Notes: a model not told the origin generated them from the letters alone. Counted from the first letter of the stretch, positions 9,291-17,683 are shown. The stretch: 64,000 bases of DNA from Streptomyces sp. NBC_00704 (GCF_036226605.1 NZ_CP109000.1:4832501-4896500), one strand, 5' to 3'. Made by a program: numbers and translations.

Positions 9291-9580
9291 TGAGCGAGAG
9301 CAACGTGACCGAGAACACCACGACCGAGGCCCGCGGCTTCCGGAAGACCCGTGAGGGTCTGGTCGTCAGCGACAAGATGGACAAGACCGTCGTCGTCGCC
9401 GTCGAGGACCGTGTGAAGCACGCGCTGTACGGCAAGGTCATCCGCCGTACGAACAAGCTCAAGGCTCACGACGAGCAGAACGCCGCGGGTGTCGGCGACC
9501 GTGTCCTCCTCGCGGAGACCCGGCCGCTGTCCGCGACGAAGCGCTGGCGCGTCGTCGAGATCCTCGAGAAGGCCAAGTAA
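9290..9580 (+). CDS. rpsQ: 30S ribosomal protein S17
   Basis: S17, 96 residues, a 16S rRNA binding OB-fold protein (GLVVSDKMDKTVVVAVED, then VGDRVLLAETRPLS, KRWRVVEI). A short Thr/Glu-rich leader precedes the fold. It is the last gene of the S10 block; a pair of hairpins separates it from rplN. Confidence 0.97.
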   Translation: MSESNVTENTTTEARGFRKTREGLVVSDKMDKTVVVAVEDRVKHALYGKVIRRTNKLKAHDEQNAAGVGDRVLLAETRPLSATKRWRVVEILEKAK

Positions 9581-9583
9581 TCC

Positions 9584-9649
9584 TCCTGCGGGCAAACTCG
9601 CAGGACAGTTCCGCCAGGCTCCGGGAGCCGCTCGCTGAGCGGCTCCCGG
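9584..9649 (+). other. Two RNA hairpins at the S10/spc junction
   Basis: The gap between rpsQ and rplN contains two perfect inverted repeats. The first pairs TCCTGCG (9584-9590) with CGCAGGA (9599-9605). The second pairs 13 bases (9621-9633 with 9637-9649) around a 3-base GCT loop. Neither is followed by a T-run, so a processing site or attenuator is as likely as a terminator. Confidence 0.75.
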
Positions 9650-9677
9650 GGAACCGGCAGACAAACAGGAGATAGAC

Positions 9678-10046
9678 GTGATCCAGCAGGAGTCGCGACT
9701 GCGTGTCGCCGACAACACTGGTGCGAAGGAAATCCTTTGCATCCGTGTGCTCGGTGGCTCCGGTCGCCGCTACGCGGGCATCGGTGACGTCATCGTCGCC
9801 ACCGTCAAGGACGCGATCCCCGGTGGCAACGTGAAGAAGGGTGACGTCGTCAAGGCGGTCATCGTTCGCACCGTCAAGGAGCGCCGCCGTCCGGACGGCT
9901 CGTACATCCGCTTCGACGAGAACGCCGCCGTCATTCTGAAGAACGACGGTGACCCTCGCGGCACCCGCATCTTCGGCCCGGTCGGGCGCGAGCTGCGCGA
10001 GAAGAAGTTCATGAAGATCATCTCGCTGGCTCCGGAGGTGCTGTAA
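9678..10046 (+). CDS. rplN: 50S ribosomal protein L14
   Basis: L14, 122 residues, starting at GTG 9678 behind CAGGAGA, with IQQESRLRVADNTGAKE and PRGTRIFGPVGRELR. It forms an inter-subunit bridge with 16S rRNA. First gene of the spc block, downstream of a strong hairpin; rplX follows after two bases. Confidence 0.98.
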   Translation: MIQQESRLRVADNTGAKEILCIRVLGGSGRRYAGIGDVIVATVKDAIPGGNVKKGDVVKAVIVRTVKERRRPDGSYIRFDENAAVILKNDGDPRGTRIFGPVGRELREKKFMKIISLAPEVL

Positions 10047-10048
10047 GC

Positions 10049-10372
10049 ATGAAGATCAAGAAGGGCGACCTGGTCCAGGTCATCACCGGTAAGGACAAGG
10101 GCAAGCAGGGCAAGGTCATCGCGGCCTTCCCCCGTGAGGACCGCGTCCTGGTCGAGGGTGTCAACCGGGTCAAGAAGCACACGAAGGCCGGTCCGACCGC
10201 CAAGGGCTCGCAGGCCGGCGGCATCGTGACCACCGAGGCCCCGATCCACGTGTCCAACGTTCAGCTGGTCGTGGAGAAGGACGGCAACAAGGTCGTCACG
10301 CGCGTCGGTTACCGCTTCGACGACGAGGGCAACAAGATCCGCGTTGCCAAGCGGACGGGTGAGGACATCTGA
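10049..10372 (+). CDS. rplX: 50S ribosomal protein L24
   Basis: L24, 107 residues, with the KOW motif KGDLVQVITGKDKGKQG at its N-terminus and VEGVNRVKKHTK. It initiates 50S assembly. Its TGA overlaps the ATG of rplE by one base. Confidence 0.98.
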   Translation: MKIKKGDLVQVITGKDKGKQGKVIAAFPREDRVLVEGVNRVKKHTKAGPTAKGSQAGGIVTTEAPIHVSNVQLVVEKDGNKVVTRVGYRFDDEGNKIRVAKRTGEDI

Positions 10373-10929
10373 TGGCTACCACCACCACTCCGCGTCTGAA
10401 GACGAAGTACCGCGAGGAGATCGCGGGCAAGCTGCGTGAGGAGTTCTCCTACGAGAACGTCATGCAGATCCCCGGTCTCGTCAAGATCGTGGTCAACATG
10501 GGTGTGGGCGACGCCGCCCGCGACTCCAAGCTGATCGAGGGCGCCATCCGCGACCTCACCACGATCACCGGTCAGAAGCCGGCCGTCACCAAGGCCCGCA
10601 AGTCCATCGCGCAGTTCAAGCTGCGCGAGGGTCAGCCGATCGGCGCCCACGTCACGCTTCGTGGCGACCGCATGTGGGAGTTCCTGGACCGCACCCTGTC
10701 GCTCGCGCTCCCGCGCATCCGCGACTTCCGCGGTCTGTCCCCCAAGCAGTTCGACGGCCGTGGCAACTACACCTTCGGTCTCACGGAGCAGGTCATGTTC
10801 CACGAGATCGACCAGGACAAGATCGACCGTGTCCGGGGTATGGACATCACCGTGGTCACCACGGCGACCAACGACGCTGAGGGCCGCGCGCTCCTTCGTC
10901 ACCTCGGCTTCCCCTTCAAGGAGGCGTGA
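10372..10929 (+). CDS. rplE: 50S ribosomal protein L5
   Basis: L5, 185 residues, binds 5S rRNA and contacts P-site tRNA in the central protuberance. Conserved stretches include QIPGLVKIVVNMGVGDA and LREGQPIGAHVTLRG. The start overlaps the rplX stop, and rpsZ starts five bases after its own stop. Confidence 0.98.
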   Translation: MATTTTPRLKTKYREEIAGKLREEFSYENVMQIPGLVKIVVNMGVGDAARDSKLIEGAIRDLTTITGQKPAVTKARKSIAQFKLREGQPIGAHVTLRGDRMWEFLDRTLSLALPRIRDFRGLSPKQFDGRGNYTFGLTEQVMFHEIDQDKIDRVRGMDITVVTTATNDAEGRALLRHLGFPFKEA

Positions 10930-10934
10930 GCGAG

Positions 10935-11120
10935 ATGGCGAAGAAGGCTCTGATCGCAAAGGCTGCTCGCAAGCCCAAGTTCGCTGTGCGCGCTTACAAC
11001 CGCTGCCAGCGCTGCGGTCGTCCGCACTCCGTGTACCGCAAGTTCGGCCTGTGCCGTGTGTGCCTTCGTGAGATGGCTCACCGCGGCGAGCTGCCGGGCG
11101 TGACCAAGAGCTCCTGGTAA
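10935..11120 (+). CDS. rpsZ: 30S ribosomal protein S14, zinc-binding type
   Basis: Short 61-residue S14 of the zinc-ribbon type: CQRCGRP and CRVCLRE provide the four Cys ligands. It belongs to the 30S head. The ATG at 10935 follows GGCGTGAGCGAG; an in-frame GTG nine bases upstream is less likely. Many actinobacteria also carry a zinc-free S14 elsewhere under zinc control, which is not in this window. A 209-base gap with a long hairpin follows before rpsH. Confidence 0.97.
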   Translation: MAKKALIAKAARKPKFAVRAYNRCQRCGRPHSVYRKFGLCRVCLREMAHRGELPGVTKSSW

Positions 11121-11159
11121 ACCCCCTAAACAGGGTTCCAGAGGCTCTCGGTAAGCAAT

Positions 11160-11220
11160 GGGCGTGTCAGGTGCCCGTCCTCCCATGCCGTAGGCTGGGA
11201 GGGTTGGGCGCCTGACGCCC
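11160..11220 (+). other. Nested 61-base RNA hairpin between rpsZ and rpsH
   Basis: An outer stem pairs 11160-11176 with 11206-11220 (15 pairs, one G-U, a two-base bulge). Inside it CCTCCCA (11179-11185) pairs perfectly with TGGGAGG (11196-11202) around a 10-base loop. The structure sits mid-operon upstream of the S8 gene with no T-run. It may be a regulatory leader, a processing site or a promoter-proximal element. Confidence 0.75.
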
Positions 11221-11329
11221 GTACGACTTACTACGCCGTAGGTCCACCGCGCCGCACCCGTCCCGTCTCGGATCGGGGAGAGGGATGGCGCACCAGGAAA
11301 CCCCGGCGAGAGAGGCCACAGGCCAATTC

Positions 11330-11728
11330 ATGACCATGACTGATCCGATCGCAGACATGCTTACGCGTCTGCGGAACGCGAACTCGGCGTACCACGACTC
11401 CGTGACGATGCCGGCATCGAAGATCAAGTCTCACATCGCGGAGATCCTCCAGCAGGAGGGCTTCATCACGGGCTGGAAGGTCGAGGACGCCGAGGTCGGC
11501 AAGAACCTCGTTCTCGAGCTGAAGTTCGGCCCGAACCGTGAGCGCTCCATCGCGGGCATCAAGCGGATCTCCAAGCCCGGTCTCCGGGTTTACGCGAAGT
11601 CCACCTCCCTGCCCAAGGTGCTCGGTGGCCTCGGCGTGGCGATCATCTCCACGTCGCACGGTCTCCTCACCGACAAGCAGGCCGGCAAGAAGGGCGTAGG
11701 CGGAGAAGTTCTCGCCTACGTCTGGTAG
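11330..11728 (+). CDS. rpsH: 30S ribosomal protein S8
   Basis: S8, 132 residues from ATG 11330 (MTMTDPIADMLTRLRNAN), the usual family start. An upstream in-frame ATG at 11285 would add 15 residues that S8 proteins lack. It ends with the conserved KGVGGEVLAYVW. S8 binds 16S rRNA and in E. coli represses the spc operon by binding its mRNA; the long hairpin just upstream is a candidate place for similar control, but this is inference. Confidence 0.96.
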   Translation: MTMTDPIADMLTRLRNANSAYHDSVTMPASKIKSHIAEILQQEGFITGWKVEDAEVGKNLVLELKFGPNRERSIAGIKRISKPGLRVYAKSTSLPKVLGGLGVAIISTSHGLLTDKQAGKKGVGGEVLAYVW

Positions 11729-11752
11729 CGGAAGGGAACGGAGGAAACAGCT

Positions 11753-12292
11753 ATGTCGCGCATTGGCAAGCTCCCTATCACGGTTCCCGCCGGCGTGGAC
11801 GTCACCATCGACGGCCAGACGGTTGCGGTCAAGGGCCCCAAGGGCTCGCTGACCCACACCGTCGTAGCGCCGATCGAGATCGCCAAGGGTGAGGACGGCG
11901 TTCTGAACGTCACCCGCCCCAACGACGAGCGTCAGAGCAAGGCCCTGCACGGCCTGTCCCGCACGCTGGTGGCGAACATGATCACCGGCGTGACCGAGGG
12001 TTACGTGAAGAAGCTCGAGATCAGTGGTGTCGGTTACCGCGTGACCGCGAAGGGCTCGAACCTCGAGTTCGCGCTCGGTTACAGCCACCCGATCACCGTC
12101 GAGGCGCCCGAGGGAATCACCTTCAAGGTGGAGACCCCGACCCGCTTCCAGGTCGAGGGCATCGACAAGCAGAAGGTCGGCGAGGTTGCGGCCAACATCC
12201 GCAAGCTGCGCAAGCCCGACCCGTACAAGGCCAAGGGTGTCAAGTACGAGGGCGAAGTCATCCGCCGCAAGGTCGGAAAGGCGGGTAAGTAA
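11753..12292 (+). CDS. rplF: 50S ribosomal protein L6
   Basis: L6, 179 residues, two related domains near the factor-binding site. It begins SRIGKLPITVPAGVDV and has the C-terminal signature PDPYKAKGVKYEGEVIRRK. Ribosome site GAAGGGAACGGAGGAA precedes the ATG. rplR follows after three bases. Confidence 0.98.
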   Translation: MSRIGKLPITVPAGVDVTIDGQTVAVKGPKGSLTHTVVAPIEIAKGEDGVLNVTRPNDERQSKALHGLSRTLVANMITGVTEGYVKKLEISGVGYRVTAKGSNLEFALGYSHPITVEAPEGITFKVETPTRFQVEGIDKQKVGEVAANIRKLRKPDPYKAKGVKYEGEVIRRKVGKAGK

Positions 12293-12295
12293 GCC

Positions 12296-12679
12296 ATGGC
12301 ATACGGACAGAAGATCCTCAAGGGCGACGCTTACAAGCGTGCCGCGATCAAGCGCCGCCACATCCGGATCCGTAAGCACATCTCGGGTACGGCTGAGCGT
12401 CCGCGTCTTGTCGTGACGCGCTCGAACCGCCACATCGTGGCCCAGGTCATCGACGACATCAAGGGTCACACCCTGGCGTCGGCGTCGACCCTGGACACGA
12501 CCATCCGCGGCGGCGAGGGCGACAAGTCCGCGCAGGCCAAGTCGGTCGGCGCCCTGGTCGCCGAACGCGCCAAGGCCGCCGGTGTCGAGGCTGTCGTATT
12601 CGACCGTGGCGGCAACCAGTACGCGGGGCGCATCGCCGCCCTTGCGGACGCCGCCCGCGAAGCCGGACTCAAGTTCTGA
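12296..12679 (+). CDS. rplR: 50S ribosomal protein L18
   Basis: L18, 127 residues, binds 5S rRNA. Typical features are the basic N-terminus (AAIKRRHIRIRKHISG) and the C-terminal FDRGGNQYAGRIAALADAAR. Part of the spc block; a small TTCG-loop hairpin lies between it and rpsE. Confidence 0.98.
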   Translation: MAYGQKILKGDAYKRAAIKRRHIRIRKHISGTAERPRLVVTRSNRHIVAQVIDDIKGHTLASASTLDTTIRGGEGDKSAQAKSVGALVAERAKAAGVEAVVFDRGGNQYAGRIAALADAAREAGLKF

Positions 12680-12690
12680 GTCGCCCGTCG

Positions 12691-12722
12691 CGCTAGCGAC
12701 TTCGGTCGCTGCGTAGCTAGCG
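12691..12722 (+). other. TTCG tetraloop hairpin between rplR and rpsE
   Basis: AGCGAC (12695-12700) pairs with GTCGCT (12705-12710) across a TTCG loop, and CGCTAG/CTAGCG (12691-12696, 12717-12722) offers an alternative outer pairing. The run GGAAAAAGAGAGAGG that follows is the rpsE ribosome site region. Confidence 0.6.
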
Positions 12723-12743
12723 GAAAAAGAGAGAGGTAATCCA

Positions 12744-13352
12744 ATGGCTGGACCCCAGCGCCGCGGTGGCGGTGCCGGTGGCGGCGAGCGGCGGGACCGG
12801 AAGGGCCGTGACGGCGGCGCTGCTGCCGCCGAGAAGACCGCGTACGTTGAGCGCGTCGTCGCGATCAACCGTGTCGCCAAGGTTGTGAAGGGTGGTCGTC
12901 GCTTCAGCTTCACCGCGCTGGTCGTGGTGGGCGACGGTGACGGCACCGTGGGTGTCGGTTACGGCAAGGCCAAGGAGGTGCCGGCCGCCATCGCCAAGGG
13001 TGTTGAGGAGGCCAAGAAGCACTTCTTCAAGGTCCCCCGTATCCAGGGCACCATCCCGCACCCGATCACGGGCGAGAAGGCCGCGGGCGTCGTCCTGCTC
13101 AAGCCTGCTTCCCCCGGTACCGGCGTCATCGCCGGTGGCCCGGTGCGTGCGGTGCTCGAGTGCGCCGGCGTTCACGACATCCTGTCGAAGTCGCTCGGCT
13201 CGTCGAACGCGATCAACATCGTGCACGCGACCGTGGAGGCCCTGAAGGGCCTGCAGCGTCCCGAGGAGATCGCGGCCCGCCGCGGTCTGCCCCTCGAGGA
13301 CGTCGCTCCCGCGGCTCTGCTTCGTGCGCGTGCCGGGGCTGGTGCTGCGTAA
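12744..13352 (+). CDS. rpsE: 30S ribosomal protein S5
   Basis: S5, 202 residues, shapes mRNA entry and decoding accuracy. The S5 domains start near residue 33 (VERVVAINRVAKVVKGGRR) after a Gly/Arg-rich leader, and include HPITGEKAAGVVLLKPASPGT. The ATG follows GAGAGAGG. The TAA overlaps the rpmD ATG by one base. Confidence 0.98.
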   Translation: MAGPQRRGGGAGGGERRDRKGRDGGAAAAEKTAYVERVVAINRVAKVVKGGRRFSFTALVVVGDGDGTVGVGYGKAKEVPAAIAKGVEEAKKHFFKVPRIQGTIPHPITGEKAAGVVLLKPASPGTGVIAGGPVRAVLECAGVHDILSKSLGSSNAINIVHATVEALKGLQRPEEIAARRGLPLEDVAPAALLRARAGAGAA

Positions 13353-13534
13353 TGGCACAGCTCAGGATCACGCAGACGAAGTCGTACATCGGCAGCAAGC
13401 AGAACCACCGTGACACCCTGCGTTCGCTCGGGCTCAAGCGCCTGAACGACGTGGTCGTCAAGGAGGACCGCCCCGAGTTCCGCGGAATGGTGCACACCGT
13501 CCGCCACCTCGTGACGGTCGAGGAGGTCGACTGA
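13352..13534 (+). CDS. rpmD: 50S ribosomal protein L30
   Basis: L30, 60 residues, starting at ATG 13352 which overlaps the rpsE stop (TAATG). It reads AQLRITQTKSYIGSKQNH and LNDVVVKEDRPEFRGM, the complete small single-domain form. rplO starts two bases after its stop. Confidence 0.97.
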   Translation: MAQLRITQTKSYIGSKQNHRDTLRSLGLKRLNDVVVKEDRPEFRGMVHTVRHLVTVEEVD

Positions 13535-13536
13535 TC

Positions 13537-13992
13537 ATGGCGGAGAACAACCCGCTCAAGATCCACAACCTCCGTCCCGCCCCGGGCGCCAAGACCGCGA
13601 AGACCCGTGTGGGTCGTGGTGAGGCGTCGAAGGGTAAGACGGCCGGTCGTGGTACCAAGGGCACGAAGGCCCGTTACCAGGTTCCGGAGCGCTTCGAGGG
13701 CGGGCAGATGCCCCTCCACATGCGTCTTCCGAAGCTGAAGGGCTTCAGGAACCCGTTCAAGACCGAGTTCCAGGTCGTGAACCTCGACAAGCTGGGCGCG
13801 CTGTACCCGGAGGGTGGCGAGGTCACCGTCGAGGGTCTCGTCGCCAAGGGCGCCGTTCGCAAGAACAGCCTCGTCAAGGTCCTCGGCCAGGGCGAGATCT
13901 CCGTGGCGCTGCAGGTGACGGTCGACGCCGTCTCCGGCTCCGCCAAGGAGAAGATCACCGCCGCCGGCGGTACCGTCACCGAGCTCATCTGA
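13537..13992 (+). CDS. rplO: 50S ribosomal protein L15
   Basis: L15, 151 residues, an assembly protein with a Gly-rich extended N-terminus (GRGEASKGKTAGRGTKG) and RLPKLKGFRNPFK. It is the last ribosomal protein gene before secY, and a strong terminator-like hairpin follows 36 bases after its stop. Confidence 0.98.
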   Translation: MAENNPLKIHNLRPAPGAKTAKTRVGRGEASKGKTAGRGTKGTKARYQVPERFEGGQMPLHMRLPKLKGFRNPFKTEFQVVNLDKLGALYPEGGEVTVEGLVAKGAVRKNSLVKVLGQGEISVALQVTVDAVSGSAKEKITAAGGTVTELI

Positions 13993-14027
13993 CCGTCTCA
14001 GGTGTCTCGATGACGTGAGCGATCCCG

Positions 14028-14070
14028 ACCGGGGATACCCCACAAATGGGGTATCCCCGGTTGGTCGTTC
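14028..14070 (+). terminator. Hairpin terminator between rplO and secY
   Basis: A perfect 14-bp stem (14028-14041 with 14048-14061) closes an ACAAAT loop and is followed by TGGTCGTTCC. In most bacteria secY is co-transcribed with rplO, so this may be a full or partial terminator that lets secY run from its own promoter in the 180 bases that follow. Confidence 0.8.
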
Positions 14071-14251
14071 CTAGGGCAGGTGTGTCGCGGGTATGGTGAC
14101 CAGCACTGCCCACTTTTCACAAGGTTCTCCCAAGGGGGCACCTTGAGCGGCAGTCGACCGTTACTCATGTCGTTGTCGTAAGTCGTTGTTCTTATTGGCC
14201 CCTCAAGACCGTCACCCTTGACGCAGATGCGCGGGGGTCGCAGGAGGCACC

Positions 14252-15565
14252 GTGCTCACCGCGTTCGCCCGGGCGTTCAGGACGCCCGACCTGCGCAAGA
14301 AGCTCCTCTTCACGCTCGGGATCATCGTCGTCTACCGGGTCGGGACACACATCCCGATCCCCGGCGTCGACTACACGTCCGTTCAGCGGTGTGTGGACGA
14401 GGCGTCCGGCAACCAGGGCCTCTTCGGTCTGGTGAACATGTTCAGCGGCGGTGCGCTGCTGCAGATCACCATCTTCGCGCTGGGGATCATGCCGTACATC
14501 ACGGCGAGCATCATCCTTCAGCTGCTCACGGTGGTCATCCCGCGCCTGGAAGCCCTGAAGAAGGAGGGTCAGGCCGGTACCGCGAAGATCACGCAGTACA
14601 CCCGTTACCTGACCGTGGCGCTCGCCATCCTCCAGGGCACCGGCCTGGTGGCCACGGCCCGCAGCGGCGCCCTGTTCTCCGGTTGCTCGGTCGCGTCCAG
14701 CATCGTCCCGGACCAGGCGATCTTCACGACCATCACCATGGTCATCTGCATGACCGCCGGCACGGCCATGGTCATGTGGCTCGGTGAGCTGATCACCGAC
14801 CGCGGCATCGGCAACGGCATGTCGATCCTGATGTTCATCTCGATCGCCGCGACGTTCCCCTCCGCGCTGTGGGCCATCAAGAAGCAGGGCACGCTGGCCG
14901 GCGGCTGGATCGAGTTCAGCACGGTCATCCTGGTCGGCCTGGTCATGGTCGGCCTGGTGGTCTTCGTCGAGCAGGCCCAGCGCCGGATCCCCGTGCAGTA
15001 CGCGAAGCGCATGATCGGCCGCCGGTCCTACGGCGGCACTTCGACGTACATCCCGCTGAAGGTGAACCAGGCCGGTGTGATCCCGGTCATCTTCGCCTCG
15101 TCGCTGCTGTACATCCCCGCCCTGGTCGCCCAGTTCTCCAGCGGACAGTCCAGCTGGAAGACCTGGATCGAGACCAATCTGACCAAGGGCGACCACCCGA
15201 TCTACATCAGCATGTACTTCCTGCTGATCGTTTTCTTCGCGTTCTTCTACGTGGCGATCTCCTTCAACCCCGACGAAGTCGCCGACAACATGAAGAAGTA
15301 TGGTGGCTTCATCCCGGGCATCCGGGCTGGCCGACCGACCGCTGAGTACCTCTCGTACGTGCTCAACCGGATCACCTGGCCGGGTTCGCTGTATCTGGGT
15401 CTTATCGCTCTTGTACCGACGATGGCGTTGGTTGGCTTCGGGGCAAGCCAGAACTTCCCGTTCGGTGGTACCAGCATCCTGATCATCGTGGGTGTCGGTC
15501 TCGAAACGGTGAAGCAGATCGAGAGCCAGCTCCAGCAGCGCAATTACGAAGGGTTCCTCCGCTGA
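14252..15565 (+). CDS. secY: Protein translocase subunit SecY
   Basis: SecY, 437 residues, ten-helix pore of the Sec translocon in the cytoplasmic membrane. Signatures include RVGTHIPIPGVDY near helix 1, the plug-region stretch LFGLVNMFSGGALLQ, and YAKRMIGRRSYGG in the cytoplasmic loop. GTG 14252 follows GCAGGAGG. The stop overlaps the adk start by one base. A perfect hairpin separates it from rplO, so it may have its own promoter. Confidence 0.98.
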   Translation: MLTAFARAFRTPDLRKKLLFTLGIIVVYRVGTHIPIPGVDYTSVQRCVDEASGNQGLFGLVNMFSGGALLQITIFALGIMPYITASIILQLLTVVIPRLEALKKEGQAGTAKITQYTRYLTVALAILQGTGLVATARSGALFSGCSVASSIVPDQAIFTTITMVICMTAGTAMVMWLGELITDRGIGNGMSILMFISIAATFPSALWAIKKQGTLAGGWIEFSTVILVGLVMVGLVVFVEQAQRRIPVQYAKRMIGRRSYGGTSTYIPLKVNQAGVIPVIFASSLLYIPALVAQFSSGQSSWKTWIETNLTKGDHPIYISMYFLLIVFFAFFYVAISFNPDEVADNMKKYGGFIPGIRAGRPTAEYLSYVLNRITWPGSLYLGLIALVPTMALVGFGASQNFPFGGTSILIIVGVGLETVKQIESQLQQRNYEGFLR

Positions 15566-16227
15566 TGCGTATCGTCCTCGTCGGGCCGCCGGGCGCCGGA
15601 AAGGGAACGCAGGCCACACGTCTGGCCGAGACGCTCCGCGTTCCGCACATCTCCACGGGCGACCTGTTCCGCGCCAACATCAGCCAGCAGACGGAACTCG
15701 GGAAGCTCGCGAAGTCCTACATGGACGCCGGCAATCTCGTCCCCGACGAGGTCACCATCGCCATGGCCAAGGACCGCATGGAGCAGCCGGACGCCGAGCG
15801 CGGCTTCCTGCTGGACGGCTTCCCGCGCAACGTCTCGCAGGCCGAGGCGCTCGACGAGCTCCTCACCACCGAGGGCATCAAGCTGGACGCGGTACTGGAC
15901 CTGGAGGCGCCGGAGGAGGAGGTCGTCAAGCGGATCGCCGGCCGGCGCATCTGCCGCAACGACTCCTCGCACGTCTTCCACGTGACGTACAAGAAGGCCG
16001 CCGTGGAAGGCGTGTGCGACGTCTGCGGCGGCGAGCTGTACCAGCGGGACGACGACTCCGAGGAGACCGTCCGGACCCGGCTGGAGGTCTACCACACGCA
16101 GACCGAGCCGATCATCGACTACTACAAGGCGCAGGGCCTGGTCGTGACCATCGAGGCCATGGGCCCCGTGGACGAGGTCACCGGCCGTGCGCTGGCGGCG
16201 CTGAAGCGCGAGGGCGACGACCAGTAG
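15565..16227 (+). CDS. adk: Adenylate kinase
   Basis: Adenylate kinase, 220 residues, interconverts ATP + AMP and 2 ADP. It has the P-loop GPPGAGKGTQA at residues 7-17, the AMP-site motif DGFPRNVSQA and the long-type LID. The LID has three of the Cys expected in a zinc LID (CRND and CDVC), the second position being Asp, so metal binding is uncertain. The ATG overlaps the secY stop, as in many actinobacteria. Confidence 0.97.
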   Translation: MRIVLVGPPGAGKGTQATRLAETLRVPHISTGDLFRANISQQTELGKLAKSYMDAGNLVPDEVTIAMAKDRMEQPDAERGFLLDGFPRNVSQAEALDELLTTEGIKLDAVLDLEAPEEEVVKRIAGRRICRNDSSHVFHVTYKKAAVEGVCDVCGGELYQRDDDSEETVRTRLEVYHTQTEPIIDYYKAQGLVVTIEAMGPVDEVTGRALAALKREGDDQ

Positions 16228-16327
16228 CCGTCGCCCGGGATACGGCCGTGGAGTCCTCCGGGACCCCACGGCCGTACTGTTGTGTACGTACGTGACCGAC
16301 CTGAGTGACGGAGAGCGCAGGCCCCCC

Positions 16328-17164
16328 ATGGTGCAGATCAAGAGCCCCGAACAGATCGCCAGGATGCGTGCGGCGGGGCTGGTCGTCGCCGCCATCCACG
16401 CGGCCACACGGGAAGCGGCCGTGCCGGGCGCGACGACGATGGACCTGGACCTCGTGGCGCGCAAGGTCCTCGCGGAGCACGGCGCGAAGTCGAACTTCCT
16501 GGGATACGGCGGCTTCCCCGCGACGATCTGCACCTCGGTGAACGACGTGGTCGTCCACGGCATCCCCTCCGGCGAGGTCGTCCTGAAGGACGGCGACGTC
16601 ATCTCGATCGACTGCGGCGCGATCGTGGACGGCTGGCACGGCGACGCGGCGTACACCGCCTTCGTCGGCTCGGGCCACGCCCCGGAGCTGATCGAGCTGT
16701 CCCGGGTCACGGAGGAGTCGATGTGGGCCGGCATCGCGGCCATGAAGCTCGGCAACCGGCTGGTGGACGTCTCGCGGGCCATCGAGACGTACATCCGCCG
16801 CCAGCCGAAGCCGGGCGGCGGCCGCTACGGGATCATCGAGGACTACGGCGGTCACGGCATCGGCACCGAGATGCACATGGACCCGCATCTGCTGAACTAC
16901 GTCGACCGCCGCCGGGGCAAGGGTCCCAAGCTGGTCCCCGGCTTCTGTCTCGCCATCGAGCCGATGGTCTCGCTCGGCACTCCGCGGACCGAGGTCCTGG
17001 AGGACGACTGGACGGTCATCACGACCGACGGGACCTGGTCGTCGCACTGGGAGCACTCGGTGGCGCTGACGGAGGAGGGACCGCTGGTCCTGACGTCACC
17101 CGACGGCGGCAGGGCGAAACTGGCCGAGCACGGCATCGAGGCGGCACCGGACCCGCTCGCCTAG
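16328..17164 (+). CDS. map: Methionine aminopeptidase, type I
   Basis: MetAP, 278 residues from ATG 16328 (MVQIKSPEQIARMRAAG), removes initiator Met from nascent proteins. The five metal ligands are visible: two Asp in SIDCGAIVDGWHGDAAYT, His in GHGIGTEMH, and Glu in IEPMVSLG and the C-terminal HSVALTEEG. An in-frame GTG at 16280 would add residues not expected in the family. It lies 100 bases after adk, in the usual secY-adk-map-infA order. Confidence 0.95.
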   Translation: MVQIKSPEQIARMRAAGLVVAAIHAATREAAVPGATTMDLDLVARKVLAEHGAKSNFLGYGGFPATICTSVNDVVVHGIPSGEVVLKDGDVISIDCGAIVDGWHGDAAYTAFVGSGHAPELIELSRVTEESMWAGIAAMKLGNRLVDVSRAIETYIRRQPKPGGGRYGIIEDYGGHGIGTEMHMDPHLLNYVDRRRGKGPKLVPGFCLAIEPMVSLGTPRTEVLEDDWTVITTDGTWSSHWEHSVALTEEGPLVLTSPDGGRAKLAEHGIEAAPDPLA

Positions 17165-17422
17165 GTGATCGATCGGCCCGCCCGGGACCCGTCGGTCCGG
17201 AGCGTCGTCCTCGGACGCCGGGCGGGCCGGGCGGGACGCCGTGCCTCGGCGGGGGAGCGGCTCGGTTAAGGATCTCCCCTGCGGGGCAGACTTCTCGATT
17301 CGTGTTTCGGTCAGGGCTGACGTAGACTGACTCGTCGGCTCTCGTGCACCCGCATGTCCGCATGCGCCCGTAAGGGAAAAGGCGGGGGAGCCGATCAAGG
17401 TAGTCGATTCGAAGGGCGAAGC

Positions 17423-17644
17423 GTGGCCAAGAAGCAAGGTGCCATCGAGATCGAGGGCACTGTCGTCGAGTCTCTGCCGAACGCCATGTTCAAGGTCGAG
17501 CTCCAGAACGGCCACCAGGTCCTGGCGCACATCAGCGGCAAGATGCGTATGCACTACATCCGTATCCTCCCTGACGACCGGGTCGTGGTGGAGCTGTCTC
17601 CGTACGACCTGACGCGTGGCCGGATCGTCTACCGGTACAAGTAG
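17423..17644 (+). CDS. infA: Translation initiation factor IF-1
   Basis: IF-1, 73 residues from GTG 17423 behind GAAGGGCGAAGC. The OB fold reads AKKQGAIEIEGTVVESLPN, GHQVLAHISGKMR and YDLTRGRIVYRYK. It occupies the ribosomal A site during initiation. A longer in-frame start at 17354 is not supported by the family. A TAGACT -10-like box at 17323-17328 may drive the infA-rpmJ unit. Confidence 0.96.
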   Translation: MAKKQGAIEIEGTVVESLPNAMFKVELQNGHQVLAHISGKMRMHYIRILPDDRVVVELSPYDLTRGRIVYRYK

Positions 17645-17661
17645 ATCTTGCCCGTACCTTC

Positions 17662-17683
17662 GTGCGCCCCTCACCGGGCGCAC
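17662..17683 (+). other. Hairpin between infA and rpmJ
   Basis: GTGCGCCC (17662-17669) pairs perfectly with GGGCGCAC (17676-17683) around a CTCACC loop. No T-run follows, so it is probably a stability or processing element rather than a terminator. Confidence 0.6.

Noticed and set aside
11285..11329. Longer S8 start
   Set aside because: The added residues are not expected in S8, and ATG 11330 gives the standard N-terminus.
11231..12946. 571-codon minus-strand frame across rpsH, rplF, rplR
   Set aside because: It is the antisense shadow of three certain ribosomal protein genes and has no recognisable domain.
14100..14200. Promoter for secY
   Set aside because: A promoter is expected after the rplO hairpin, and T-rich stretches such as GTCGTTGTCG are present, but no -35/-10 pair is convincing.
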